A stretch of DNA of 64,000 bases from Trema orientale (lineage: Eukaryota; Streptophyta; Magnoliopsida; Rosales; Cannabaceae). The stretch covers positions 1-64,000 of the forward strand of contig JXTC01000513.1 in assembly GCA_002914845.1 (NCBI GenBank), written 5' to 3'. Made by a program: the position numbers and the translations under genes. The notes below the pieces were generated by a model, which was not told the origin of the DNA, did no database searches, and was given only the letters and a program-made list of their open reading frames with translations. Of the stretch, positions 1 to 12,871 are shown one piece after another (the stretch's first letter is position 1; every line of letters begins with the position of its first letter).

Positions 1-1185
1 GATTGTGAGAGGAGAATTACTTTAATGCCCATATAACGTAGGCACGTGATCATCACATGACAACTTTAATCAATTTATTTACGTTCGTATACAGGGAAGG
101 ACCAAACTAGGACAGTTAAATAGATTGGAGGTGTAAGTTGGGTCATTTTAAATGTTGGGGACCGAAATTTGATTTGATCCAAAGTTCGGGGGTCAAAATT
201 AAAATTAACACTAAAAATATTTACCGATAAATTTAAAAAAATAATAAATACTTTAAATTCTTTTAGCTAATTAACTTCTAAAGCATAAGCATTTAATTTA
301 TATACAATGGTAAAAATTTTAGTAACTATTGATAGCTAAATCTTAAAATCACTATTAGAGTATATATACTAGTTATCAAAATAATTGACTAAGGCACGTG
401 CCCATTCTTGCACAAAGTTGTTACATACTCTAATCTTCATTTTCTTTTTCTATATTCCTAAATAAAAATGAAGTTTTTACATTGTCTTAGGCTGAAAAAA
501 GAGAAATTTGGGTGAATGACCAATATTTTAAATTTGATTAAGTAGTTATTTATTTTTCAAATTTTATAGTTAAATGTCCAACTATATATATTTTTACACC
601 TGGTTGATAAATGTACTGAAATGTACTAAATATATAAATTTTTATACTTGGTATATAATATTTTACACTTGGAATATAAATATATATTCTGGACATTTTG
701 CTATAACATTTGAAAAACGAATATTTACTTAAATTGAACCCAAATTTTGGTCATTTTTCTATAAGAGCCCTAAAAAAAGTATGAAAATTTTTTGGGTGGC
801 AAATTGTGGTAAAATGACTTATATTTCTTTTTTTTTTTTTCGAGTGGGGGTGGGGGGTTCTTTTTATCACAAAATCGGGGTTCTTTTTATCACAAAATCT
901 TGTAATAAAACCTATTCCTCACATTAAATAAACTTGAGAATTGATGAGAAAGTTTTTATAAATAAATAAATAAATTTTTCAGCAAAGAATATCTTTTTAT
1001 AATTAGGTTACAACGAACAATAGTTTTAGACTCATATTAGATTTAAAAATTACCTATACTATTTTCAAATATATATTTTACTTCTATACAGACATAACAC
1101 TATCTAAATAATTATTTATGGATTCAAACACAAACTAATTAATATACTAATCAATTATCTAATTTAAAGTCCAATTCCTTCAACA
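1..1185. other. AT-rich intergenic DNA, no gene seen
   Basis: No coding region is recognisable. Positions about 520-775 resemble AT-rich repeat-like text seen again near 58090-58560 and 62960-63220 (phrases of the type ggtcattttgcta). Positions 854-899 are a 23-bp unit repeated twice in tandem. The gag of the Tat element begins at 1186 with no LTR in front of it. Confidence 0.5.
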
Positions 1186-4100
1186 ATGACGAATACGAAG
1201 AATACCACTAGAAACATTACTGGAGCTAACCAAAATCAATCTCAAAACACTGTTGCACAAGTCAATCTTACCCAGAATTAACCTGCTGAGACCGTACAAG
1301 ACGAGAATATACTTCAGAGGCAAGATCGAATGGAGGATGCTTTGGTAAACCTTCAACAAGTCACCAATCAGATCAATGATTCTTTGAGGTGACTTGCTGA
1401 GGGGCAGATGGTGACCCAACCACAATAGGAGCACCCCAGAGATCGACCTACCTCATAAACATAGAGGGGAATTTGCATCCAGGAAATAGACGAACGCGAC
1501 CAGACCAGAGCCTAGTAGGAGCGATGTGCAAATGATGTGCAAATCACACCTCTGAAGGAAAAAGCAAGATTGCTGACTTACCACAAGAATCTGGCACTAA
1601 AAGTTCGAGTACAGATGCTGATCATGGGCAAACCTCTTAAAAAACTCCATCCAACCATGACTATCCAAATAATGACTAGGCTTGTCACTCGAGAAGCGTC
1701 TTTGAAAGAATCAACAAAGTACTAATAAGGGAATAAACTGATATAAGACAGCATATGGAATAGCGATGATAAAGGAATAATCATGAGTAATACAGATTGC
1801 ATCATGATAACCAAACTCCATCGCAACAAACTGTCACTATTGAAGCTTCTTAAAGATCGTAACAAACCCAGTCTAATCAACCAAGCTCGCATCGTGACAA
1901 CAACAATGATAGACCACCTTTACCACCAGCAAGAGGTAATAATGCCCAACTTCCTCTTAACATCGATGTTCATAGTCTCATGATTGTATTAGATGCACTC
2001 GTTGGATAGGATGATGAGCTCGCTATTGGATATAGTCACTCGTTATTCAATGAGGAAGTTCGAGATGCAGCTCTCCCTGTTGGATTCAAGCTTCCCACTA
2101 TGAATACCTTTGATGGGAAGACTGATCCACATGGCCATATAGATCACTTCAACGACCCGATGGAACTCTACTGGGTTGATGAACTCATACGTTGCAGATG
2201 CTTCGACGTAACCCTTACTGGTATAGTGAAGAAGTGGTTTAGAGGACTTCAAACTAGTTCGATCTCATCACGGCAGCAACTCTAGACCGTATTCTTAAGA
2301 CAAATCTAGGCTATGAAGAGCTTTATTATCTCTTTAATCAGCTTGTTTTCTGTTTGACAAGGACCAGACGAGACCATGCGATCATACTTAAATCATTTTA
2401 CTTCAGAGTTGACAAAAGTCAGCTACGCACCTGATAATGGGATCCTAATCCTAATGATGGTCGGAGTGCAACCAGAGACTAAACTCTGGAAGGAGCTATT
2501 AGAGCAAGAATGTAGAACTCTTGAAGACTTGTATCGCAAATTAGGTCACCATATAAGGCTTGAGTCTTCTCGAGAAAATCTTCACAAAACAAAAAAGGAA
2601 GATAAAGACATAATCAAAGATATAACAACAAGTACAAACAAAATAACAATAATAAGTCAAAAAAGCAGGAAGAATGAGAAACCAACTGAAAAGCAGCCTG
2701 AGCTAAAGAAGTAAGAAACTCTAAGAGCTCTACTGCAATTCAACAACTATATCAAACTACATGCACCCATCGATCACATCTATGCAGTCACTAATCCACA
2801 AGAATAGTATTGCAGGCCAAAACTAATAAAGCGAGATAGGGCGAAACGCGATTTAAACAAGTTTTGCTGATATCACAATAATATTGAATATAATACTAAT
2901 GATTGCTATGCTCTAAATGCTGGAATTGCCTAACACTTAGGGCAAAAACATACATGCATGCAAACTATGGAAAATCACATGATCACATCATGAACGCAGC
3001 GGAATAATTAGCGGATTTAGGTTTTAAAATTTTTTACATGAAAACAATTTTCATAACCATATTACATGCACATATCATATACAGGATCATGTATAACATA
3101 AATCAAATCTAGATGCATAAATCCTAGAGATGGGATTAGGGTTTACCTCTTGTAGCGTGCTCCTTCTTGATCTCCCTGTTGATGGTGATCAAACCTCCAA
3201 TTCTAGATCTTCTTGCCTATCCTCTCGCTCTTGGTTGAAGAGGTGAGTGGGCACCAAGTCGAAACCTTCGTCGGAGAACGATCAAGAACACCTTCTTGAT
3301 CTTATGGAACACCGGGATGTGAGATGAGACCTTGAGATTGCAAGAAACTTTTTCCCTCCTCTCTCCTCAGCCCTTGGCCGAATTCCCTCTCTCTCTTTCC
3401 CTCTGTTTTTCGTGTAACACTATTGTGTTGCCTATTCAATTTTTTTTCTCTCATGCATTTTATATATATGAGTCCAAAAACTGCTAACCCTAGTCCATCT
3501 AGGATTGGGCTTGTTCTCCAATTTGGGCTTTGGATGTATTTTTATAAATATGTCCAACCCATGAAACTTATTTATAAAAATACCAACTTCTGTGTAGAAT
3601 CATTATTTTACACAGTTTCATGAAACTAATTTCACGAATACCACCAACCAATTAATGAGCTTTATTGAGTTAGACAAGGGACCTAATGGATCCAAATAAT
3701 CTAAGCTCCAATAATATGATAAATACATAATAACTCTTATTATGGTATTTATATAAATATTATTAGTAAAGGGAACACTCCACTAAAGGCCCAATACTGC
3801 ACTCTTAGATTAAATGTCATGCCTTTTATAGAGATTCAATCAACTAACTTTGATTAACCGATCCATCTAGCATATTCTATACCACACATAGAATCCCTAT
3901 ACAATGCCGTAGTTGGATAGGTGAAATTACCGTAATACCCTTCCAACACCTATTTACCTTTAAGTTACCATCTTTCTATCAAGGAATAATGTTGTCGATA
4001 ATTTTGTTCTCAATGGCCATTTAGACAAAATCATCAACCAATTCACAAAGTGAATACTAAGATCTTAGATTTAATTATTCCATGAATCTTGAAAGAACCT

Positions 4101-4960
4101 AAAGTGGCATTAATGTATAGTGTCCTTAACTATTTGGTGTTCCCATCAATTCACAAACCATAACCTCCAATATGCCAGAGTTCACCTCTAATTTCGTAAA
4201 GGCTAGTCTTTTAACAAATCAAAAGGCTACAACCCATGAAAGCAAGTCCAATCAAATATCAAGGATTAAGATCTATATGCTAAGAGCTAGTTTATGGTAA
4301 TATAAGAATTGAGTTACGGCACTCCAATTCTTTATATTGCCTGGTCCAGTTCAATACACATAACTTATTTATGTTGTATTAGTGTTTCTATCAGAAGTCA
4401 CATACTTCAATGATTTGAGACACATCATTCCCGTTGAGATAGACAAACACTACAACCTATAGTAAATAAAGTATTCCATCTTTATTTACAGATTGTGAAC
4501 TAATTCATTTAGACTTAGATAAAGAAACAAGTCTCCCCATAATTAACACTTAATCATGTTTGTTTCTTTATACACAAACAAAGTCATGGAATCTTTTTCA
4601 GATAAATAAACTATACAACTAAGATAGTTTAATCTAGCAAATATCATAATTGCATATAAGAGAAAGTTGTTCATACTCAAAGGGTATAATTGGAAATATG
4701 CTTTTTAAGGACAAAAATCCCAACACTAAAAGACAAGATTGAGAGGCCGATTAGAAAAGGTCGACTCCAATAATATACGGATAGGAGACAAGATAGTGGA
4801 GTAAAAGAGGAAAACTAATAGCAACCTCCAGATGTTCAGCATGAAGTGCGAATAATCTTTGTTAGCCCGCTTGTTGAGGGTGATTAGAGAAGAGCGCAGG
4901 ATAGATATACACGAAAAACACGATAACAACCGTTAACTAACGTAATGCATCTCAAGCAAT
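1186..4960 (+). pseudogene. Tat-lineage gag (broken, split by an LTR insertion)
   Basis: Reading starts at an ATG at 1186 (MTNTKNTTRN) and shows several stops. The conserved Gag domain lies at about 2095-2715: the phrase TFDGKTDPHGHIDHF and a WFRGL motif match the retrotransposon Gag family (Pfam Retrotrans_gag). The zinc-knuckle region (YHNN..YNTNDCYALK) runs up to 2917 and continues at 4731, after the inserted LTR, into text resembling the gag-protease linker. The domain assignment rests on family knowledge. The gene cannot be translated into one protein. Confidence 0.8.
2918..4725 (-). mobile_element. Probable solo LTR (1808 bp) inserted in gag
   Basis: The segment is flanked by exact 5-bp target duplications, ctaaa at 2913-2917 and 4726-4730. 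It begins TGCTGG and ends CCAACA, short inverted ends typical of LTRs. The gag reading frame resumes directly after it. No coding domain is visible inside; short open frames are incidental. Read from the minus strand it starts TGTTGGGATT, a common plant LTR start, hence the assigned strand, but orientation is not proved. The family is not identified. Confidence 0.75.
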
Positions 4961-5029
4961 ATCTATAGAAGCTTCAAAGAGTGCAAGATAAAGACATAAC
5001 TTTCATAGAGCAAGATGCGAGGTGAGGGA

Positions 5030-5430
5030 GGTTCATTACCTGCATTATGATGCACTCGTTATTATAATCAATTGTGGTAGAACGCAACTATTGGGGGTGT
5101 TAGTTGATAATGGAAGTGCTATCGACATCCCATAATATGACGTATATAAGAAGATGGGGCTGAATGATAGTGATTTGAAGCCCACAATCACTCCACTCTA
5201 TGGATTCACAGGAAGCATAATATCAAAAGACATGACTGAATTAATGTTGAGCATTTGGAATTATCCCAGAGTTCTAACAATGATGACCCGATTTTTTGTG
5301 GTGGATTGTCTATCCGCTTTTAATGTTGTGTTGGGTAGACCAACTTTGAGGGAGCTGCGAGCTTTCATTTCTATTTATCATCTCACCATGAAGTTCCCAA
5401 CTCAACATGGTATAGGCGAAGCGTGAGAAA
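5030..5430 (+). pseudogene. Tat-lineage aspartic protease domain
   Basis: The translation has the retroviral-type active-site region with VDNGSA (functional relatives have D-T/S-G). It goes on with YGFTGSI, FFVVDCLSAFNVVLGRPTL and YHLTMKFPTQHGIGE, conserved landmarks of Tat-lineage proteases. The DTG-like triad here reads DNG, and a stop follows shortly, so the domain is inactive. It is the N-terminal part of the Pol polyprotein, directly downstream of the gag remnant. Confidence 0.82.
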
Positions 5431-5739
5431 ATCAATAGGATACGCGGTCTTGTTATAACAACTCTTTAAAGTATGCTACACGAGAAACAATACCTCACAC
5501 AATGATGGTCTAGCGACAAAAAGAAACATCAATCGAAACATCAATCGAGAACCTCGATCCACGAGAAATCGATGAAGAGATCAAGACTGGTTCAATTAAA
5601 GACCTGGAAGATTTGCCAGTCAGTAAAAAGGAGTCTTCGAAAGTGTTGAAAATAAGAGTGAAGCTTCAAGAGCCTGTATGAGCTGCACTGATTGTACTTT
5701 TAAAGATGAATTTGGATGTCTTTACATATTAATATTCAG

Positions 5740-7480
5740 ATATGACAAGGATTGATCCGAACATTATATGTCGTCGCCTTAACATTGACATAAAAAAAGT
5801 GTGATGGATCCAAAATGCTACGTCGCATTGAAAGAAGAGGTTAAAAAGTTGCTCGAAATTGGCTTTATCAGAGAGTCGTTCTATCCAAATTGGCTCACAA
5901 ACCCAGTTTTGGTGAAGAAGCTCAATGGAAAGTAGAGGACATGTATCGATCTCATAGATCTCAACAAAGCATGCCTAAAGGATAGTTTTCCACTTTTGAG
6001 AATTGACCAACTTGTTGATGCGATGTTAGGGCACAAACTGTTAAGCTTCATGGACACACATTCTACGTACAATCAGGTCCCCATGGTATGTACGAGCTTG
6101 ATGAAGAATACACTTAGTTCATTACAGATCGAGGGTTGTATTGTTATAAGAAGATGTCATTCGGACTCATCAACGCAGGAGTAACTTACCAATAGGCGTG
6201 AGCATCGGCCGGTTTGGTTGGTTTTATTAGACCTATCAAACCGACCTGTCAATTTTCGATTTTTTAGGACTCAAACCGAAAACTGACCGACTGAGAAAAA
6301 TATATAAAAAAACTAACCGATTATTTAGTCGGTTCGGTCGATTTTTAATCGAAAAAATTGAATATTTTAATTTTGGAAACGGTCGGTCAGTTTTTTTGGC
6401 TTTTCAGTTTTTTTGGCTCGTTCGGCCGGTTTTTTGATTCGGCCGGTCAGTAGGTTTTTTGGTTTAAACCAGAAAAAAGAACAATTTAAAAAAAAATTAT
6501 TGTGTTTCTTTTTTTTTTTCTTTTAAAGAATGTTCTAACTTTAAACTTCAACTATTTGCGAAATAGTAGTACAAAATCACCATAAAATCATAAATATAAA
6601 AATTCAAATGGTTGTATAAATTTAGATATATAAATCAAATTTGAATACAATAATTCAGGTGTTAGATAATTACAAAATAAAATATTATTGGGTCTATAGG
6701 GAGTTGATAAATAATAGTATTTAAGTTTGAGGAAAATTTTAAAAGATTATCAAATATTAGTTTTAGAAAAATTTTTAGTGTTATATAGTATTTCAATATT
6801 TTAAATATGTAAATAATCAAATAAAAAAGGAAAAATATAAATTAAAATATCGGTTCAATCGGTTTTATACCGGTCGGTTTGGAGTTGAAGGAAAAACCGA
6901 CCAAACTAACGTTGGTTTTTTAGTTTTCGATTTTTTCGATTTTCAGTTTTTTTGGTTTCGATTTTTGGTCGGTCGGTTTTTTTGGTTTAGTCGGTTTAGT
7001 GATTTTTTTGCACACCCCTACTTACCAACGTCTTGCCAATATGATGTTTGCAAAGTAAATTGGCAAGACGATAGAAGTATATATAGACGACATGTTTTGT
7101 AAAGTCGAAAAAAGTTGTGCATCACATCGCACATCTCGATGAGATGTTCAAAATACTTTGAAAATATCAGTTAAAGCTGAATCTCCAGAAATGTGTGTTT
7201 GGAGTAGAATCAAGAAAGTTCCTTGGGTTCATAGTTAATCAGGGAGGAATCAAAGCCAAGCCGTAAAGGATTCAAGCACTAATTAATATGCAGTCTCCCT
7301 GCAAGCCGAAAGACGTGCAAAGTTGAGCGGGAAAGGTAGCTGCATTAAGTTGATTTTTATCCTGATCAACTGACAAATGTCACTATTCTCCGAAGTGTTG
7401 AAGGGATCGAAGAAGTTTGAGTAGACTGAGAATTACGAGCAGGTGTTCCAAGATTTAAAAAAATACTTAGGTTCTCCTCT
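5740..7480 (+). pseudogene. Tat-lineage reverse transcriptase (split by a hAT MITE)
   Basis: The RT N-terminal half is readable at about 5800-6184 (VKKLLEIGFIRESFYPNWLTN, CIDLIDLNKA, RIDQLVDAMLGHKLLSFMD) and has stops. An 828-bp MITE interrupts the frame after the GVTYQ motif. The reading resumes at 7021 (TYQRLANMMF) and the catalytic box appears as YIDD at 7080-7091. The connection domain (KKYLGSPLL) follows to about 7480. The excision-free sequence would be contiguous. Stops make it a pseudogene. Confidence 0.85.
6193..7020. mobile_element. hAT-type MITE (828 bp) in RT
   Basis: An exact 8-bp target duplication, cttaccaa, lies at 6185-6192 and 7021-7028. The ends are imperfect inverted repeats, TAGGCGTGAGCA and TAGGGGTGTGCA (10 of 12 match). 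8-bp duplications with TA(G)GGGTG ends are hallmarks of hAT superfamily elements. Both sides are packed with short repeats of the type GGTCGGT/ACCGACC, as expected of subterminal transposase-binding arrays. The centre is AT-rich and non-coding, so it is non-autonomous. Confidence 0.9.
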
Positions 7481-8356
7481 ACTCATATTAAAGCGTAAAC
7501 CCGAGGAAAAGTTATTCTTATACCTCGCTATTTCTAAATATACAACAAGTGCTGCATTAATTCGAGAATAAGAAAATATATAGTGACTAATGTATTATGT
7601 GAGCAAAAGATTGCTCGACGCCGAAACAAGATATCTGGAGATGGAGAAATTGGCATCAGCACTTGTCATCACATCTCGAAAGCTTCGTCTATATGCATAT
7701 TCCATCAAAGTTTTCACAAACTTCCTTTAAAGCAGGTCCTATAGAAACCCAAAGCTTTAGGGCGATTATTTAAATGGGCAGTTGAATTGAGCCAATTCGA
7801 CATTAACTTTCATCCACGCACTGTGATTAAATGTCAAGCTTTCGCAGATTTTATTACAGAGTTTACTTATGATGTCAACCTTCCTACAAAAGTGATTGAA
7901 AAACTTGCTTTAGATTTGACGAAGTTATGGAAGCTTTATATTGATGGATCATCAAATGAAAATTGTGCTGGTACAGGTTTGATATTAATTAGCTTAGAAG
8001 GGCATAATATTCACTAGGCACTTCACTTTGGATTTCTAGCATCAAATAATGAAGTAGAATACGAAGTGCTAATTGTCGGACTCAAGTTGGCACACGAGAT
8101 GAAGGTCGAAATGATCGAATTATTCAGCGACCCTCAGTTAGTTGTTTGCCAAATAATTGGAGATTATCAAGTAAGAGGAGGAAAGATACTGGCTTATCTG
8201 CAAGAAGTACAATGCCTCTTCTCAATGTTTACCACATATAGTATTCAGCTGTTACCTCACAGTAAAAATAGCCAGGTCGATGCCTAACCCAAACTAGCTT
8301 CGATGAGGGATACAGAATTACTAAAAGTAGTTCCTATTGAATTCCTTGTGAAGCCA
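7481..8356 (+). pseudogene. Tat-lineage RNase H region
   Basis: The first RNase H portion reads LFLYLAISKYTTSAAL, YYVSKRLLDAETRYLEMEKLA. A second, archaeal-type RNase H portion follows at about 7787-8287 (WKLYIDGSSNENCAGTGLILIS, NEVEYE, FSDPQLVVCQIIGDYQV, NSQVDA). Two RNase H-like domains in series are typical of the Tat lineage. Several stops break it. It is cut at 8356 by an inserted LTR and continues as the integrase linker at 10824. Confidence 0.82.
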
Positions 8357-10818
8357 GGTAAAACCCGTTAATTTTAGTAAGGGTACTATTGTTATTTGAC
8401 CAAAAAAAATTTTCTTCAAAAAAAAAATCGAATTTTGGATGAAGTGTAAGAAATTTTGAAAAAAAGACTAATTTGTAATTTGATAGGGCGAATTTGAAAT
8501 AAGATTTACAAACCAGAGACCTATATGCAATTTTTAAAAAATTGTACTGCCCTTTCATGAGCTGACATGTGGCCAGCTCATTTATACTTCTCTTTTCTCT
8601 CTCCTCTCGCCCAATCTCTCCCTCCGTAAAAGGTGGCGAAAACACTGAAAAATTGACCGAGCTCCGATGAAGCCGTTTCTGTCGCCCGTTGACGCTCACC
8701 ACCAGCTGGCGTCGATGCCCCAACGCTAGATGATCCTTCCGCCGCTAGCCTCACCACCTAAAAGCTTCACTTCTGCCGCCAAATGTCAAAAAATACTGCG
8801 GATCTAAATGCTTGCCGGGGCCGATTCTAATGACGTTTCACCAAGAAACTAGTCTCATTTGACTCGTCTCCTTACGGACAATCTCTTGGTAAGCATGGCT
8901 CAATTTTTCTCTGTTTGATTTCAATCTCGTTTGACAATTTTGTGTATAAATAGTTTCAGAGTTGACTTTTCGATCGGTCCGTTAGATTTTAAAATTAATT
9001 TCATTTTTGGAATATATGTTGAAAATAGAAAATTTTGATATATATATATATTGACTACGTTTGGTGACCAGTACGAAAAACAAAATTTAACTGCTCAAAT
9101 TTGTCTCATTTTGCGTGACGTGGGCCCGGATTTGGCCTGAGCCCAAATCAGACAAGTTATATGCCTAACCCAGCTAATTTAGGTGCTAGGAATTCAGTGG
9201 AGATATTTGTTTTCCATTCAAGGTTCCATTAGAAAATCGAATTTTTAAATCAAACCATCGAAGGTTCGAAAATGACCCCCAACTATCCAAAGGACGGCCA
9301 AATGACGTCAAATACTCTCGATAGTACCATAGCACTATCCAGTCACTCGATTGAGATAGGGATTCAATTACTTGATCTTTAAATTGGTTTAATTTTGATA
9401 TTTGATCTTTAATTGGTTTTGTTATGATTTGATATTTAAACTGCCTGGGAGGCACATCACATTGGTTGGTATGCCAAATTATCTTGTTTTGGAACTATTT
9501 TGTGCAGGAGCTGGATTTTTCTGGTTTTGATGAAAATGACTGTTGTGCTGCCGAAATTTTTATAAAATCCAATTTGAATAAGAATTTAGTTTTGAGAAAT
9601 GAACTTGGTTAATTAAAAATATTGCATGGTCTGTTTTGGCATTTTGTGAAAAAATGGTACATATTCTCATTCCTGTCATACATATAGCATTGCATGCATT
9701 CACTTCACCTACGCGGCCGATGGACTTACAGTACCCCTATTGGGTGCTCGAACTTACGATACCCGCTTCAGGGTGCTTGGACTTACAGTACCCCTATTGG
9801 GTGCTCGGACTTACGGTACCCACTTCAGGGTGCTTGGACTTCGAGTACCCTACCTAGGGTACTCGGACTATACGTCATACTCACGGTTACCAACTTTAGT
9901 GACTCAGACACAATACACATGTGTAGTCACCCATTTGGGCGACTCACACTACATTGCATACTTACGGTCACTAGTCTTTGGTGGTTCAGACTTATCATTG
10001 ATTGTATTGCTTGATATGTGCTTGACTTGAATAGATATATACTAGTTTTAATGTAATATTTTATAATAGTTTGAAATATTTGAACCTTTGGACAGTGATT
10101 TTATTTTGAGACTATGTCTTACAATGGTTTGAAAGATATAAACCTTTGGACAATGTTTTCAATTGGACTTTTGGAAACTGTTTGAATATTGTACTGACCA
10201 TGCAGGAGCTTGAAAGTAAGTATTTTATTCTGATTAAAAACTTGTAATTGAATATCTACTGAGCATGTGAATGCTTACCCCCCAGTTCCTCTCACTTTCA
10301 GGTATTTGTGTATTTGAGATAGTGGTTTCGATGGTTAAACAAGTTATTTGGCATGTGCCGGCAGTCTTGTTCCTATTTCTTGATGGGTATCTATATCCCG
10401 TTTGATTTTTTTTCCCCATTCAAATATTTACTCTTATTCATTGTCTTTACTAAATGGATATATGAGGACAACAATATTACAAATTTTGAGTACTTGGAAT
10501 CATAAATGATTTTATGCAAATTATTTGGATTTTGGGCTTAAGATTTTTAAACTGAATTCTCTTTATCAAAAATTTATGATTTATCAAAATATTTCTAAAT
10601 AAATTAATTGGAATTCCGCTATTCTTTAAGTGAAGTATTTTCTTGAAAGACCTATACTAATGAGTGGTTTCCTTAATTTAAATTTTACTTATTTTTGAGG
10701 ACTAAAATTTAAAACTTAAAGTACTCGATTTTCTGGAATTCTAAAAAAAAATCACTGTTTATCACTATTTCAACTTAAAATTACTAAAAATCATGGCTTT
10801 GGAATTCCGGTCGTGACA
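8357..10818. mobile_element. Probable solo LTR (about 2.46 kb)
   Basis: Pol text stops at 8356 and resumes at 10824, with the flank duplicated: agcca at 8352-8356 and 10819-10823 (a sixth base, a, also matches). The 3' end reads GGTCGTGACA. The 5' end, GGTAAAACCCG, looks like a decayed inverted counterpart (TGT..CGACCC type) that lost its TG. This fits a chromovirus-type (Tekay/Del-like) solo LTR. A 57-bp tandem repeat lies at about 9722-9850. Overlapping open frames there and on the minus strand are incidental. The lineage is inferred. Confidence 0.65.
9722..9885. repeat. 57-bp tandem repeat inside the solo LTR
   Basis: The phrase cttacagtacccctattggg starts at about 9725 and again 57 bp later. 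Each unit has two similar halves carrying gtaccc and gggtgct. Partial copies run on to about 9885. Because 57 is a multiple of three, the repeat keeps several frames open at once, which explains the overlapping ORFs; none looks like a protein. Confidence 0.75.
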
Positions 10819-12110
10819 AGCCAAGTATTGAGATAGAGCCTCAAGTGACTACACTGATTGATCAGAAACCTTCATATATGGATCATATAATAAAGTATTT
10901 GCAAGATGGTGATCTTCCCGAAGACAAAGAAGATGCGAAGCAACTTTGAATGAAGGTTGCTCGCTAAATAATCTATGACATGAAACTTTATAGAAGGAGT
11001 TTTAGCTCACCATTATTATTATGCATTGATGAAGAAAAAGCACTCTATATTATAAGAGAAATTCATGAAGGGATACGCGAACATCATTTTTGGGGGTAAG
11101 CACTTAAACATAAAGCTCTCAGACAAGGTTATTTCTGGCCTACAATGAAGAATGATGCAATGGAGTTTGCCCGCAAGTGCGATAAATATCAATGGTTTGC
11201 AGTTGTTCCCTGATTGCCTCTTGTGCTTCTTACTTCGATGATTAGTCCATGGCCGTTCACAGTTTAGGGTATCGACATTATTAGAACTCTCCCATTGGCA
11301 AGGTAGATTAAAATTTGAGGTAGTTATAATCGATTATTTTACCAAGTGGACAAAAGCCAAAGCGTTAAGTACCATTTCTGTGAAGAAAATGACGGACTTT
11401 GTCTACAAGTCTATCGTTTGTCGATATGGTATACCTCATGCTATAGTCTCAGATAATAGGAAGCAGTTCGACTACGACGAATTCCGTAATTTTTATGACA
11501 ACTTGGGTATAAAGAACAGCTTCTCCACTATCCTCCATCCACAATCTAATGGTCAGGTCGAAGCTATAAATAAAGTCCTAAAAAAGACTTTAAAGATGAA
11601 GTTGGAAAACCACAAGGGAGCTTGGCCAAAGATACTTCTTGAAGTATGATGGGCTTAACACACCACTCAATATACTATGAATGGTGAGAGTCTATTTTCT
11701 TTGGCCCATAGGTATGAAGTGATGATCTCTATAGAAATTGGTATGAGCTCATTACACAGATCAACTTATGAGCGAGATTAGAATCATGTATTGATGAGAA
11801 TCAAGCTCGATCTTCTGGAACAAAAGCTAAGCAATCCCAGTTATAAATCGCATCATATCAACAACGCACTGCTCGCTACTATAATTCTAGAGTAAAAAAT
11901 AGATAGTTTGAAATTGGCGATCTTGCACTTTGACAAGTTCTTCCAAATACTAAAGAGTATGGTGCTGAGATATTCGGACCAATATGGGAAGGACCATATG
12001 TTATTGATGCTATAATTCGACCAGGAACATACAAACTAGCTTGCATTGGAGGCCAGAAGATCGATCTTGCCTAGAATGCAGAACAACTTTGTCGATGTTA
12101 TCAATAATTC
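10819..12110 (+). pseudogene. Tat-lineage integrase
   Basis: The reading shows the HHCC zinc finger region (REIHEGIREHHF, then RKCDKYQW, where one Cys is lost). The DDE core follows: GIDII near 11270, VSDNRKQFD near 11450 and NGQVEAIN near 11560. Spacing of the last Asp and Glu is that of retroviral integrases. The longest clean stretch is 11380-11649. Further on come the conserved HTTQYTMNGESLF region and a C-terminal tail to about 12110, with stops. Integrase after RNase H confirms Gypsy order. Confidence 0.85.
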
Positions 12111-12871
12111 TACAAAGTTCTATCTTCACATGTATCTGCAAATGTAGCTTCAACGACCTGTGGGGCAAATCTTCTGTCATTTGTCAATCAATATATTAAT
12201 AAAAGTATTATTCCTTCATTGAATTATCTTCATACTTCTGGTTCGACTACTATTTTTAGTTAATTGGTTCGTCTATTATAGTTTTATGGTCGTCCTCGCA
12301 CACCATTAAACTCGTGGAGCAGTGAGATTAGATTAAATAATTCCTACTCGCTTACTAAGGAACTATGCGAACGTTCAATTATAGGTGTTGCAAAAAAAAA
12401 AAATCAAAAATTTCAGGAATTTTCTCCTCGCTTCATGCCTTAACATGTCGTATTATGCAATATACCTCCTCGAACAAAAAAGTGACTAAACAAAACATCC
12501 ATTGTTCGTTGTGATATATTGCTACTTTACAGTTTAGCATAAAGCTTTTGAAAACCCAATATTGAGTTCACGTCACTCACGCTTGTTACTTTTCATTAAG
12601 TTACCTAGCCTATCCTAATACTTAAGACCTATTTTAAGTTATTGGATTCGAATCGCAATAGCGTACTGATCAATTGCTTTGACTAATTAATTGACTATTT
12701 GTTAAATTATGCATTCATATTATGTTATGCGATATGTTTTTATTTTTCAATACAAACAATATGTTTGCGGGAATGAAAATAGTATAAATTAAGGTGCGTC
12801 ATAAATAAATAGAGCTTGCACCCAAGTGTGAGCAAAAAGTTATAAAATACGACGGGACAAGCCCGTATTGT
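12111..12871 (+). other. Non-coding spacer of the Tat element
   Basis: This stretch lies between the end of pol and the end of the antisense ORF. No domain is recognisable on either strand. It is AT-rich, with a run of 12 A at about 12395. Tat elements often carry such a spacer. Confidence 0.5.

Noticed and set aside
8334-8723. 129-codon minus-strand ORF
   Set aside because: It lies across the edge of the inserted solo LTR, so it is chimeric by chance.
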